A stretch of 64,000 nucleotides of DNA from Rhodosorus marinus (GCA_029953675.1 JAMWBK010000004.1:2294001-2358000); one strand, 5' to 3'; positions 34,426 through 45,746 are shown, counted from the stretch's first letter. A program made the numbers and translations. Notes: generated by a model not told the origin, from the letters alone.

Positions 34426-35839
34426 TTATTGCTGGATCTTCTCTTGCTCTTTGTGCACCGTCTCTCCGGGCTCAATCGGTTCCGGGTCTTCAATGACATC
34501 CTTGAAGCAGGAAGTGAAGTAGATCACGTTCTCGTATGTTTCTCTCATTGGATTTGACCCGTCTGTTAGCTTTGTATTCTCCGGAAATCCGTGCTCATCC
34601 ACGAACTGCATGTGAGTACTCACGCGGGAACGTTTTAGGCACACATCTTCGTAAGCACCCATTAAGCAAGAGAAATCGGTTGGAAAGACAACGTCGCACT
34701 CGTACATGGGAGCATCTGAAATGCACATATGGACGCGCTGAGGCTTGTACGACTGGACAAGAGGACCTAAGCACAAGAGCAAGAAAAGACAACAGCATGC
34801 CAGCAACAAACTTCAGCACTCCGTTCTGAACCACCGAGGCTTCAACCTTCCGGGGTATCCTACCATTCGTTCCCGGGATACACCTCGGGAGAAACTCGAA
34901 ATCGGATAGTAGCAAACTGTGTTGTGGAAATCTGTGTGCTAATTTGTGCAGAAAATCCACACCGACACTTGGAACGAAGTATTCACCATCTCCCAGAGGC
35001 ATGAAGTTTCTGAACTTGCCGATCAGCCATTTCATGCAGAAAGTAGGTGTGAAAGAGCTAGGATCCTTGTATCCCTTTTTCGCTCTCCAGTAGTAGAGTG
35101 CTCGTAGAATTTTTTCGTCTTCTATTGGTACAATCTCGAACTTGGAGTTTCCGTTTACGTCAATGACGACGTGGGTCTGGAAAACAGAATCCTGCATGAG
35201 GACGACCTTGTCGTGCGGCATGTTGTCCAGGACCTCGAGAGCAACAACGCAGCATGGATCTTCTACAAGGTTTTCCCAATCCATGATTGATCCGCGGAAG
35301 AGTTCCGCCCTTCCTTCGTCCATGAAGCCGGCGAGCCGCATTTTCTGCGTGTTGGCCATGGCATAGCTGACCTCGATCACAGTATACACGCACGATTCGT
35401 AAACATCGGGATGGTGCCGTTGTAGGTATACAAGACAATCTTCCGCAGTCGAGCCATTGCCCGCTCCAACCTCGTAAATCCTGAGAGGCTGGTTTTTCTC
35501 CATCAGTCGGTGCTGGGTCATTGCCCATCTCGCAACGCTTGCACCGTACCAGGGTCTGAACAACTCGGAAGGGGTCACAAATTTCCCACCTTGCTGTTTG
35601 ACGATTCGCTCATATGTTTGATCGTAATCCGCTCTGCTTTTGAAGCCGTTGAAACTTTGCTTCGGGGCCTCAAGAAGCGGCAACCTTGAGAAAAACCCCA
35701 CCTCTTGATCGTAGAGATATCGATGCAGGTAGTCCCTCAACAGCTCACCTTCAGAAGGCTTACGCTTCATGACCTGGTTCCGGGCAAACATCCTTAAGTC
35801 TCCCAAACCCCTGGCTCCGCGGGTCACTTCACCCAGCAC
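34426..35839 (-). CDS. MidA/NDUFAF7-like (DUF185) SAM-dependent methyltransferase
   Basis: The main exon ends at 34864 and joins 34766-34426 (phase 1, GT-AG), reading IPGTNG|PLVQSYKPQRVHM. From the ATG at 35791 the product is 422 residues. The frame is open to an acceptor-like CAG before 35839, so an upstream exon with a targeting peptide is likely. Motifs: LLRDYLHRYLYDQEVGFFS and FVTPSELFRPWYG at the N-terminus; the SAM-binding loop IYEVGAGNGSTAED; CCVVALEVLDNMPHD; and ECDVVFPTDFSCL near the C-terminus. Relatives methylate an arginine of NDUFS2 during mitochondrial complex I assembly. Several DUF185 subfamilies exist in plants and algae, so the target here is inferred only. Confidence 0.8.
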
Positions 35840-36739
35840 CTGGGGTCGAGAACAAACAGGAAATATAGAGACCGGGAGCCGTCATTACCGATCAGCAAAA
35901 GAATATGATACGAGATCTAGCCGAAACCCATTCGCATCCCAAGCGCATCCCATCCGACAAGAAAATCTGTTTTGCGGGACCAGCTTTGCACTTCGAACCT
36001 TCACCCACTTTGGCAAGGACGGGGGAAGAACCGTTTGGGGGTCAGTCCCCAACCACTTAGGTACCGACAGGGGGAGCTAGAAAAGTACGCGACAGGACAA
36101 AACCACTCGCCCCTACAGAGCGGAAATAGTCCCAATGATAAGCCTACATACGCAAGAATCAGGCCGAGAAACTCTCAACGCATGACAAAACAACCTCCGA
36201 ATCTGCAATCTACATTTCTCAATACCGTCAACATTCTACACAACAGGGACGGGGTGCGGAACGGTGCAGGACAAGAAATTGGGAAACTACCTCCGCCCGC
36301 ACAGATTTTCTAAATACCAAAAAAGCGAGCAAATCCAACCTCCGAAGTTCCCCACCTCTGCTCCTGCTTAGCAAAACACAACTCTTCCGCAACGCCACTT
36401 CAAAAGCGGCCAAAAAAGAAAAAACAATCCAAAATTAATCATTTTTCTTTATCTCTCGATGTTTCTAGTAGATCGAAGAAATGTGCACACCCATATACTC
36501 GACCTGCACAAATCCTTCAAAACTCTGTCAAAAAGTGCTCCGCACACTTGCACCTTTTTCCATTGGTTTTGAGGAAATGGTGCTGTCCATATGGGGTTGC
36601 GGTGGATGGATACATTTGAGGAAGAAGAAGTGAGGTCTGTTTTAGGATGTCTGAGAGATGGGGAGTGCTGGATGAGGAGGATAGTATTGGGGATGGATAG
36701 TATTGAACTGGGATTGTTGGGAATTTTTGTGATAAGGTG
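35840..36739. other. Intergenic between divergent genes
   Basis: No coding feature resolved apart from a possible 5' exon of the methyltransferase. The 36420-36700 part is AT-rich, then G-rich, just before the protease gene. Confidence 0.5.
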
Positions 36740-38269
36740 ATGGAGTTGAGGGTGAGGTATGGGAGCGGTGAGTTTTTGTTGGAGGGTGTGGATGGGGGAA
36801 GTTTGTTGTCCGAGGTGAGGGAGGGGATTGAGAGGGCGACGGGGGTTATTGGGAGGCTGCAGAAGATTATTTGGCGTGGTCGTGTTTTGGAAGGAGATGA
36901 GAGGAGTGTTTTGGAGCTTGGGATCCCCGTGGGAGGCGCGAAGCTATTCCTGGTTGGGTCGAAGGAGGAGGAGGTGCAGACGGTTGAGAGCTTAAAGGAG
37001 GATCCTACAGTAAGGCCGCTTGATGGTGGCAGACCCAGAAGGCGGAGGTTTGAGGCAAAGCCGACTAAGTCAGTACAGCAGCCGTCAAAGTATGGGTTCC
37101 TGAGAACAGAAACGCTTTCGGGCTTGCATGATGAACCACAGGCAAAGGCGCTCCTGGAGAGGCTGGCTTCGGACGGAGGAGTCATGGCAGTCATGCAGAA
37201 GCATCGATGGACAGTTGGGGCATTGAAAGAAATGTATCCAAAGGGCAAAGTTGGAGTGGATCCCGTCTGTGTCCTGGGCCTCAACGTCAACAAAGGGGCA
37301 GTAATCCAAATTCGACTCCGCACTGATGACCTCCGAGGTTTCAGGACATACTACAAACTACTGGAAGTTATGTTCCACGAGTTGAGCCACAACGTCCATT
37401 CTGATCATGATCGAGAGTTTTATGACCTCATGAATCAGCTTCAAAGAGAAGCAAAGGAACTGGACTGGGTCCAGTCAACCGGGAGGACAATCGCTACTGG
37501 AAGACGGGGATCAGCTCCTGAATTTGCTCCTGCTCCACATAATGACTTCGATCCGGACTACGAATCCGAGGAGCCTTCAGCTCTAGGCGGTTCCTCATCC
37601 GTACAAAGAACGCTGACCGCAAGACAAGCAGCTGTCCAAGCTGCCGAGGCACGAATGATGGCAGCGAAGAAATCATCGCCGGAAGCACAAGGTTCCCAGG
37701 AAAGGCAGGAAGAAGTGACTGTGGCAACCAATTCTGTCCCAGTTCCAGACAAATCTCCAGAGCAGCGGCCTTCTCAGGGACCAACAGCTGTGGACACGAC
37801 CATGGATATCACCCCGTCTCCGAAAGAAACTGACATGTTTGACGTGGTGGCCAAGGATCAGCTATCGGCGCTGGAAATCGATAGCAGCGTACGTTCACCG
37901 AAGGCGGAGGTTTCGGAAGAAGAAATTACTGGTGGTTCCAGCGAAGGTCTCCGGTTGCTTGAGGAGATGGGCTTTGATACGCAGCAAGCTGAGGCGGCAC
38001 TTGAACACTGCGAGAATGACACGGACCGAGCAGTGAACTGGATCATCTCCCGTAGACTCTATAAGGAAACAGGTCCATCCGAGACGTGGAGCGAGGATAG
38101 TACACCTGTGGAGCAGGCGAGTGACCAACCTGCTCCAACACAAGGTGCCGGCGTCGATGACTTGACCTCGATGGGATTTTCAACGTATAGTGCTGAGCGA
38201 GCTCTCCAGAGCTGCAGCGGCGATTTGGAAGCTGCTGTCAACTGGATTGTCTCTCGAGGGCTCTCCTGA
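36740..38269 (+). CDS. Ubiquitin-like / WLM metalloprotease / two UBA domains (Wss1/SPRTN-like)
   Basis: A single exon of 509 residues from the ATG at 36740 (a GTG just upstream is not the start). Residues 1-75 form a ubiquitin-like domain. Residues about 120-240 are the WLM domain with the zinc-protease motif HELSHNVHSDHD: His213, Glu214, His217 and His223. A low-complexity linker follows. Two UBA domains close the protein: LRLLEEMGFDTQQAEAALEH and VDDLTSMGFSTYSAERALQS. Yeast Wss1 and related WLM proteases cleave DNA-protein crosslinks and sumoylated or ubiquitinated proteins. The UBL and UBA modules point to ubiquitin-linked targeting. Catalytic residues are intact. Confidence 0.9.
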   Translation: MELRVRYGSGEFLLEGVDGGSLLSEVREGIERATGVIGRLQKIIWRGRVLEGDERSVLELGIPVGGAKLFLVGSKEEEVQTVESLKEDPTVRPLDGGRPRRRRFEAKPTKSVQQPSKYGFLRTETLSGLHDEPQAKALLERLASDGGVMAVMQKHRWTVGALKEMYPKGKVGVDPVCVLGLNVNKGAVIQIRLRTDDLRGFRTYYKLLEVMFHELSHNVHSDHDREFYDLMNQLQREAKELDWVQSTGRTIATGRRGSAPEFAPAPHNDFDPDYESEEPSALGGSSSVQRTLTARQAAVQAAEARMMAAKKSSPEAQGSQERQEEVTVATNSVPVPDKSPEQRPSQGPTAVDTTMDITPSPKETDMFDVVAKDQLSALEIDSSVRSPKAEVSEEEITGGSSEGLRLLEEMGFDTQQAEAALEHCENDTDRAVNWIISRRLYKETGPSETWSEDSTPVEQASDQPAPTQGAGVDDLTSMGFSTYSAERALQSCSGDLEAAVNWIVSRGLS

Positions 38270-39311
38270 CGATTGTCAATCGCAATGGGAGAACAAATTT
38301 CAGAACTAACTAGAGAGTGACTATAACTTGGCGTCCAACGTGAGAATGGACAAAATAAACGAGCAATCTAGCTTTTTAGGGTGGCTCAACGCCCGCCAGT
38401 CGAGAGGTGAGCGTACGATGCGCGAACCCCGTAGGAATCCAGTCAACCTATAGTCTACTTGTTCGCGTCTCTGACACTGTCCCAACGGACAAGCTTCCTC
38501 TTCCTTACGGCCATACTAGAAAGCGAGAAGAACATAACAGCTGCCGACGCCGGGGGGGGTGGGGGGAAGTGAAATACAACTAGGAGGTCATCGGGACGTC
38601 ATAACGAACCCGTCGCGAACCTCTTCCGAGCTCGTAGAGGCACGGGCCTTGCAACCAGAACACAACCAAATCCTCATGCCATCCCAAAATCACCCTCTAC
38701 GAACAATCCCATCTCGAAATGTGACAAAAAAAAATCCCTCACAAGGCGAGATTCTTCCAAAAGTATCAACCATTCAATATAAATATCAGTGAATATTTGA
38801 TTCTAACATCAACTAGGATCTCCGTAAAAAACTAATATTTTCGGCTACCAATCCGATTTATTCTCAAATTGGCGTCAAATTGGCGTCAAATTGGCGTTCG
38901 TAAGTAATCAAAAAGAGAATCTTTTTGAGAGATATTGCTCTCAGCTGAAAAAAGTACTACATTTTGGTATATGAGAAATCGAAAATATGAAACTTTTAAA
39001 TTAGATTTGCGTTTTGTGGAAAAATAGTTTTGTTTTTTTCTGTTTCTATCTCGGGGGAGAAGAATTCAGGATATGAAGGCTTTTTTGTTTGTTGGGAAGA
39101 AGATGGAGGTAAGGGATCTCACTGAGGAGATGGAGGTTGGGGGTTTGGGGGGAGGTCAAGGGCCTTGATATGATACCGCCGAGAATGCAGACGGGAAGAG
39201 GAGAAAGTATAGATCCATATGTGTAGAAAATTACAACCTGTGGATTTGTGACGTGATTTGTTTTTGAGAACAAAGTGTTCTTACTCTGGATGAACTGCTC
39301 CCTGTAAGGAG
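38270..39311. other. Intergenic with a triple 11-bp repeat
   Basis: AT-rich from about 38770 to 39040; no coding signal. Contains the repeat listed at 38864-38896 and the upstream region of the next plus-strand gene. Confidence 0.55.
38864..38896. repeat. Three perfect copies of TCAAATTGGCG
   Basis: Three head-to-tail exact 11-bp units. Each contains ATTGGCG, whose complement CGCCAAT combines a CCAAT element with a GGCG core. Located 415 bp upstream of the ATG at 39312. Could be a promoter element cluster or a chance microduplication. Confidence 0.9.
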
Positions 39312-40166
39312 ATGGCGATGGATGTGCTGTTCGTGGTTGGAGGCGGGCTGCATGCTGGACGGGCGAGGAGTCCGCTTCGCGATCGAAAGCGGAGTATTGT
39401 ATGTACTATAGGCGGTTTCGTGGATGAGAATCAGTTTACGCTTCGGGAACGGAAGAGACGTGTGCTGGCAGAGGAGTTTGGCCTGGACAAACTCCAGACT
39501 CAGCTGCATACGCATGTGTTCGTCAGGGACGAACTGGATGATGCGTTTCTCGATGGTCTTCATCGGCATTGTAGGGATATTAGGGCAGGTGAGGGGGGAG
39601 GTCATTATCTGTTGATGGCATTGCACGTGGCAGATCCTTCGTGGGGGGGGAACAGAGGCATACCCCCCCCACATCCGCGGTTCATGCTCGTTGAGGATGA
39701 TGTAGCTGAGGACACAAAAACGGCCACAAGCCAGTGGATCGAATTGCTTGGAGATGCTCTAGGTTCTCGGCTTCTGCGGGATGAGACCCACACCGTGCCA
39801 TACAAGAGAGTCCGTAGATTTGGGGATCCGAAGCTTGGTTTGAAGCCCGAGCGGGACGAGGACGAGCTGGTTTTGGTTGTGGAAGTGACTAACGCAGACT
39901 GGACATCGAAGGAAAAGATAAGCGGCCTTTCCAACTTGCTGATGCAGAGAGGGCATGAAATGATCGATCAAAAGAGAATGCTCTGGTACGAAGTTTTGCA
40001 GTCCGAATCTGAGCCCTCTGTTTTCAAGACTTTGGAGTTGTACGCAACAGTCGATGACTTGATGACAACAGTGGAGGAGACAGACGAGGAGTATTCAAAA
40101 CAATTAGAGTCTTACAAGGCAGCTGTAGCTAGGGTTAGACAAGCTTTTAGAATTATTAGGCCGTGA
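39312..40166 (+). CDS. Conserved-looking protein of unknown function
   Basis: A single exon of 284 residues from the ATG at 39312. The first half has LFVVGGGLHAGRARSPLRDR and LHTHVFVRDELDDAFLDGLH. The C-terminal 100 residues (KRMLWYEVLQSESEPSVFKT followed by LELYATVDDLM) have the layout of a small dimeric alpha/beta-barrel (antibiotic-biosynthesis monooxygenase-like) domain, but no catalytic residue can be named. Inside the gene, at 39641-39672, a G8 run and a C8 run form a 10-bp perfect stem coding for WGGNRGIPPPHP. Not recognised as a named family. Confidence 0.55.
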   Translation: MAMDVLFVVGGGLHAGRARSPLRDRKRSIVCTIGGFVDENQFTLRERKRRVLAEEFGLDKLQTQLHTHVFVRDELDDAFLDGLHRHCRDIRAGEGGGHYLLMALHVADPSWGGNRGIPPPHPRFMLVEDDVAEDTKTATSQWIELLGDALGSRLLRDETHTVPYKRVRRFGDPKLGLKPERDEDELVLVVEVTNADWTSKEKISGLSNLLMQRGHEMIDQKRMLWYEVLQSESEPSVFKTLELYATVDDLMTTVEETDEEYSKQLESYKAAVARVRQAFRIIRP

Positions 40167-40224
40167 AATCTGCAACGGAAAAAGCGGAAAAAACAACATA
40201 TTATCACACCAATCGACAGCAACA

Positions 40225-43184
40225 CTACCAGCCTCGAACTTCGTAGATGGAGCTCTCAATGAATTCGTCACCGGTGATAATTGAGGTCGGAGCGAATAAA
40301 ACCCTCATCTTCGGATGACGTTTCTTGATCGCTGCTCTCATTGCTGACAGCTCAGATCGAGTCACACCTCCAAGGACGACAATCACGGCACGGCTGGGCC
40401 ATGTTTCACTACGGACAAGGACCTTCTCCGTCGCACTTTCGCCCTGCGCGAATACAAGCCCCACGGTAGGGTTAAGGGGCAGAGGGAGGTTAATTTTCCG
40501 ACAAGAATTATCCTTTGCTCATGTTCAAATAAAGGACCACAAACCCCAGGCACCAGAGGCTTCTTCGCGATGGTCTGTTGTACACTACTAGGAAACTTTC
40601 TTTCTCGCAACCCGCAATCCACAATCTTCGCGGACAGAGGTATGAAGCCAGAATATGGGGCTTCCTCTTCGTGTTCTTTCTCATCTGGGTCATAGTCGTG
40701 GACGAGGTCCCAGTGATTCTTCATCAACAGCCACGAAAAGTTTTCATACTGCAAACATAACGTGGTCAACAAGATGAGGTTCAATCCTGTGTGTCTCTGA
40801 ATGACCAGTACGATTGCAGCAATCCCTTTCCGTGTGAGGGAGCTTACCTTCATGTACGAAGGTTGGTTTGGTGACCTGAGCCTGGTAATACCATCGAAAA
40901 CCGTGTCTGCGTAGTCAAACGAAGACCACATGCCAAATGGATATGCGCGATGAACCTAACCATGAACAGTAATCCGAGAGCGTAACCTCAGGACGCCTAT
41001 CACAGAAACTCAAAAAGGGAGACTCCTCGCACGTCGGTGGTCGATTTTCGATCCACGTGGTACTTTGGAAGCTGAGACTTGTTGAAGAACTTCCATACCG
41101 CCGTAGATATCTCGTTCGCTGCTTGGTCAGGAATCGGTCCGTTCGTGAACTTCCATAGAAGGAGCATGCGCAATTGCGAATAGAGAGATTCCTGTCTTCC
41201 AGTGCACTCCAAGAGGAACTCTTTTGCTCTAAGAGAGAGAAGCGGTGAGGCTCTCAGTCCGGGACTTTGTGGGATGACTCGACGATCGCCCCGGTAGCAT
41301 ACTTACTTCTGCACGTCAATATTACCATCAACCATCTGACGCTCAAGGTCGAAACGCTTCCTAACAAACTCGTCTTCAAAAGTTCGAGCGCTGATTTCTT
41401 CGGCGAGCGCCGTATGCATCGAGGCGGAGTGAGACTCATCCGTCTTAGAACCAAGAACCTCAACGAATTTCTTTACCTGCTTGTAGGAAGGAGAATGGGA
41501 CAGTGACTTCTGTAAGATTGGACAACTCAGTGGAGCAAAGTTTGGGCTACAGGCAAACTTGCCTCGTTAATGTCAGCATTTTCTTGTTTTGGACGCGTCG
41601 CGTAAAAGTCCCGAAGACCAGTAGCCACATTCCCAATCTTCTTTATGGCGACGGCAAAATTGAGCTCACGGAGTTCTCGAAAAATCGGGTCAGCGTTCGT
41701 CATCTTCTGCCGCACCGCCCCTGCTGAGCACAGGGAAATGAAACAATGCAGATGTGGGTTTCAGAGTCAGTAGGATCCGTTTCTTTAGCGCTTCCCAAGA
41801 TCAACAGGGTTGGGATGGACTTACTTTTCCGTTCAGAAGGTCCTCCGGCCTCTCCTTGGAGTATTCTCTTTTCAACCTCTAGCACTGAATTTCTCATTTC
41901 GAAGACCTCATCAAGCATTCCTGAGTATGCCGTGACGGCAGTTCGGATGAGTGCGAACACCGTTTCGACAGCTGAACAGCGGAGTCCTTTGCAGAAAAAA
42001 CCTCGGTCGCCTTACCTTCATACGTCCATTGGGTGAGAAGCGGCGTGACAATGTCGACACTTCTATCTATGACAAGGAGCAGGGAATTTCCTTCATCACC
42101 CTGTCTAGGTGTGGGAGCAGCTTTGTCCTATAGAATCAATATTCAGGAGTGGAGGACGCATGACAACGTTAAGGCCAAATCAACCGGGAAACCTTGCGTT
42201 GCCGAGAGTGGCAAGGTTCGCAAGCTCTCACCGTTTCGATAGAGAAGCTTTGATAGTTCAGATCCAGGCCATTTGTGAACACTTTCTTCCCGGCAGGAGT
42301 CCGCTTGTTGGCTTCTCCAACCTTTGCAAATTTATCAATCACCCTACTGGCGCGGTCCCCGACGCTCCGGAGAACTGTGAACTGGATTCCGAGCAGATTT
42401 TCGAGTTGTGCCAGTTCATGAGCACACGCATTGACTGAGTTGCTGTAGTAGATCATCCAGAGCTCCCTCTTAGCGCCCTTCCAGTCGAGGGTAAGCAGAT
42501 CATCTTCCATCGCGAGGAAGCCCAAATCAAGCGTCTCTCCAGACACATCATCAAGGATCTCCTTCGATAGCAAGCTGTAAGGAAAACGCTCGAAACAAGC
42601 CCCCGGGCCGCTTGGAACGTACAGGATCAAGATTTTTCCACGCCTAGCGCGTCGCTTAAAGCGCTCCACAACTGAATACAGAGAGTGCCTCGTTGAGTGC
42701 AATTGCGAGTAACGTCGACAGATAGTTTCACCCAAACGCAGGCCACGTCCAATTTGCAGATCAGATATGTGTAGGTGCTCAGAGAGCACGGGAAATGTCA
42801 CCTCGAAATCCGGGGAGGCCCATCTCCACCGCCACCCTACGTCCCACGATGAAGACGAAATTCTCAATCTGGTTGTCCTTTTCATACTTGAGCGCTTGGT
42901 CAACTGCAGTCTCGTCAAGCGGGCACCACGCGAGAACATTCGCGGTTGAGTCAAAGTGCCGGTCTCCGATGTGTTCAAGGAATCGAAAAATGCCGGTTCT
43001 GCAAGCACAGGAAGAAGAACAGGTGATCAGGGACTGTGGAATCCTCTACTCGATCCGCTCATATCACATCTTACTCTTCTTCAGCAAAAATAACCTTCTC
43101 GCCAGGTAGTCTGGCAAGCTTGCTCAGGAGTTCATCCTTCACATGCCTCGCAACGCGATTTGCCGTACCCGGCTGCCACCCCAT
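40225..43184 (-). CDS. VPS33: VPS33, Sec1/Munc18-family subunit of HOPS/CORVET
   Basis: Eleven exons: 43184-43075, 42998-42802, 42671-42232, 42100-42016, 41920-41825, 41720-41563, 41476-41307, 41228 to about 41030, 40955-40848, 40748-40584 and 40443-40225, about 650 residues. VPS33 binds SNAREs and drives vacuole/late-endosome fusion. Diagnostic blocks: SLLLVIDRSVDIVTPLLTQW in exon 4, MLDEVFEMRNSV, DPIFRELRELNF, VKKFVEVLG, YSGFIPLSAKIVD and the C-terminal VIVVLGGVTRSELSAMR. The intron between 41563 and 41476 has a GC-AG donor (AG|GCAAGT). The end of exon 8 is unresolved because the frame runs to a stop with no strong phase-0 donor. Its opening exons (MGWQPGTANRVARHVKDELL) match family position but are diverged. 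Confidence 0.87.
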
Positions 43185-43576
43185 AGTTTACGCCGAAGTC
43201 TGTGTCACGTCGATCGCATCAAAGCAGCCTCTCTCAATCAACACAAAGGGCCGAGGTTCGTCCTAAGGGGGCTCGCGTTCCTTCAAAGCACTCTACCAGT
43301 TTCGGCATACAGTGGGATGCAGGACTAACGGAACCGCCGGCCAGAAAAGCTGGTCCCCTTTCATCTGAAGTGACCGCATAGCGATTCATCCGTCCTTTGA
43401 TAACCAGCTGATTTCGTCATCAGATTAAACCGCAAAGCAGACAAGTAATCGTGAAAACTAAGTTGTTGTTGCGAGTTCAAAGCCAACCTTCTTCTCCAGC
43501 CCAACCCCAAAAGCACCGATCTGGCTAGATCAGTTCGGGCACTTCCGCGTCATCATCCACGGCTACCTTCACCAAG

Positions 43577-44484
43577 TTGAGAGGACGACTAGTACTACAT
43601 CATGAAGTAACAGGTCTGCTTAGTTGTCATCTGATACAGCCTCTGCGGACGAATGTCATAAAGTCGCGGAGTGTTCAAACTGAAATTGCTGACTACATCA
43701 CGGGGCGAGTTCAGCTGTTGCTGAGTCGGGCAGTTTGTCTACCGCAGACGCTAACTGAAAGTAGAAGGAGGCTTTCAAAGTTACTCGACCATGTGGGCGG
43801 CTCGGAAATGTGTGCGTCATTGGCAGCTGAGTTTCAAGAGCGAATGGCTGATTTTTTCTGGAGGCGGAATTCTGTTTTCCGGCTCTGTTGACCGTTTGTA
43901 GTAGGAAAATGACTGCAGCATGGATCCTAAGACTGTATTTCTGCTCTACGAACTTATTTTAGCGAAGCCGTGGCTGCCGCGCTCTGCCGAGACCAAGCGA
44001 GTCGCAGATCCCGTGCGGTCGCAATCAGATGGAATTGTTGTACGACTAGAACTCGTTAGTTCAGATTCTTCATGCAATCAGAGACATAACAACCGCTTTG
44101 GGAGGCAAAATTAACTATGAGTTGAGCCCTTTGCAGTCCCAGGTCGTCTGGGTTTCGTGCAAACTACAAGGTATACCTTTCTGCCTTGCGCCTTGGGGAA
44201 ACTGATCTACGAAGATGTGCACATTCCCTCGCTTTTTATGCTTCTTCTATGCCCACAAAACTCTTAGTAGAAGCTTTCAGGCCAAAGATCAATCAGGAAA
44301 TCTTCCCCAATGTAAGAACCCTTCTCAACCTCACACCAAGCGCCCGGGCTTTTCAATGACGACGGACTTGCGCAATATCCGTTGACAGATTTTCCAGTTC
44401 AGTTGGCCATCCCCTAAGAACTCAGCAACAAATTCGAACGAAGGGAATCGTAAAACTATTTCGCAATGTTTTTGTACGCCCTAG
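43577..44484 (+). CDS. Unrecognised multi-exon gene
   Basis: Several consecutive coding-like exons on the plus strand. The first, to about 43890, reads LSKLLDHVGGSEMCASLAAE. The second begins near the ATG at 43920 (MDPKTVFLLYELILAKPWLP). The third, up to the donor at 44312, reads GFRANYKVYLSALRLGETDL, then SLAFYASSMPTKLLVEAFRP. A last exon after the acceptor near 44380 reads IFQFSWPSPKNSATNS and stops at 44482-44484. Composition is helical. Exon joins are not all proven and I recognise no family. It is divergent from VPS33, whose start is at 43184. Confidence 0.42.
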
Positions 44485-44594
44485 CAACGCTTAGGGGTAG
44501 GGTGGGAATTTTGCAAATATTCGGCATTGTCATCCAGCCGTTTCGCAAATGGTCACTGCTACCTGATGGTCTGTCATAGATGTTGCTCAGCACA

Positions 44595-45002
44595 TTATCC
44601 AGACAAGGCTTGATAGAAAGTGGCATGAACCCATACGAGTAATGAAATAAGATTCGACTGGCAGAAGATGGGTCTTGCACCCGTGAAAGAGCGCAGAAAC
44701 GTGGGCAATCTGTAGTGCTGAGAGGGTTTTCTCCTTAAGACAGGGCATGTGTTCGTCCCACTCCTTGCTCGCATCGATACGATAAGCTGATCGATATCCA
44801 CATCAGTCTTTTTGGACAAGTACAAAATGTGACTGGCCTTTGCTGCTCTCCAAGGAAGCTCCTCGTCCCCCGACAAACCCAGATCCTCGTCCGATCTATT
44901 CTGCGGGTCCTTCAAATGCAGGCCGATCTTGACTGATCCTGCCGATCCGTTCGTTTTACTATTACTAAGTTCCACAGTCGGATCGGCCCTTTCAGATACC
45001 AT
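44595..45002 (-). CDS. Hypothetical protein, probable first exon(s) of a spliced gene
   Basis: A real ATG at 45002 opens a frame beginning MVSERADPTVELSNSKTNGS and containing DLGLSGDEELPWRAAKASHI and LYLSKKTDVDIDQLIV. Near 44780 coding character shifts to another frame (reads WDEHMPCLKEKTLSALQIAH), which suggests an intron or a frameshift I could not place. No domain recognised. The 3' end approaches the end of the plus-strand gene at 44484. Confidence 0.35.
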   Translation of the reverse strand: MVSERADPTVELSNSKTNGSAGSVKIGLHLKDPQNRSDEDLGLSGDEELPWRAAKASHILYLSKKTDVDIDQLIVSMRARSGTNTCPVLRRKPSQHYRLPTFLRSFTGARPIFCQSNLISLLVWVHATFYQALSG

Positions 45003-45746
45003 GCTCGCTCATCGTATGGAGCGTATGACTATGCCTCTGCAAACTGGCCACTCAATCCCAACCAACTCACCATCCTACTACCCCGTCGCAACTCCCAAAT
45101 GGAACCAACCGCAAAAAAAAAAAACAACGCCGGCACCCAACAGTAGGTCCATAACGATCGCACAATCAAAAACTATTAATATTTTTACCCCCACCCGCTC
45201 CCCTCATCATCGCGATTTGAGCTAATGTTCCATTAATTTTGCACTTTTCTAATATTTTTTTTTCTGGGGTTGGCGATTCCAATTTAGTGTTCCTTTGCAA
45301 ATTTTCTGGACTAGTAAAAGGAAGGAGGGGGGTGGGGATTTTGATTGGGGTGAGGTAGATCATGTTGTTTTGAAGGATTTTGGTAGAAAAAGGGGGGAAG
45401 TTGGGGAAATTGGAAAGGGATTTCATTGTGTGGTTGAGGGCTGGTGAAAAGTCGTTTAGTTTGAGTGGCTTGGGTTGTTTGGAGGGGTAAGGTCCATTTT
45501 GTGTTGCTTTTTTCTGTTTTGATCGGGGGGAGTTCTGAGAGGGAGAAAGAAAAGGGTGTTTAGGGGGGAAAGGGGAAGGAGGAGAGAGGGTGGGGTAGGT
45601 CGGGGAGGGGGAAGGGGGTGGGAGGGGATAACGTTGGAATCAATATTGGTAAGGAGCATATATATATATATATATATATATAGATCCTTTTTTTGTGAAT
45701 TGAGTGTCGTTGGTTGTATTGTTGGGGGATCTTATCATTATTAAAG
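45003..45746. other. Intergenic between divergent genes, upstream of the ADP/ATP carrier
   Basis: No coding signal. G-rich purine tracts at 45310-45630 followed by the TA repeat and the carrier start. Confidence 0.55.
45658..45682. repeat. (AT)n microsatellite, 25 bp, in the likely promoter of the ADP/ATP carrier
   Basis: Uninterrupted alternating A/T, 64 bp upstream of the ATG at 45747. The position allows a TATA-like or DNA-melting role, which is inference only. Confidence 0.9.
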
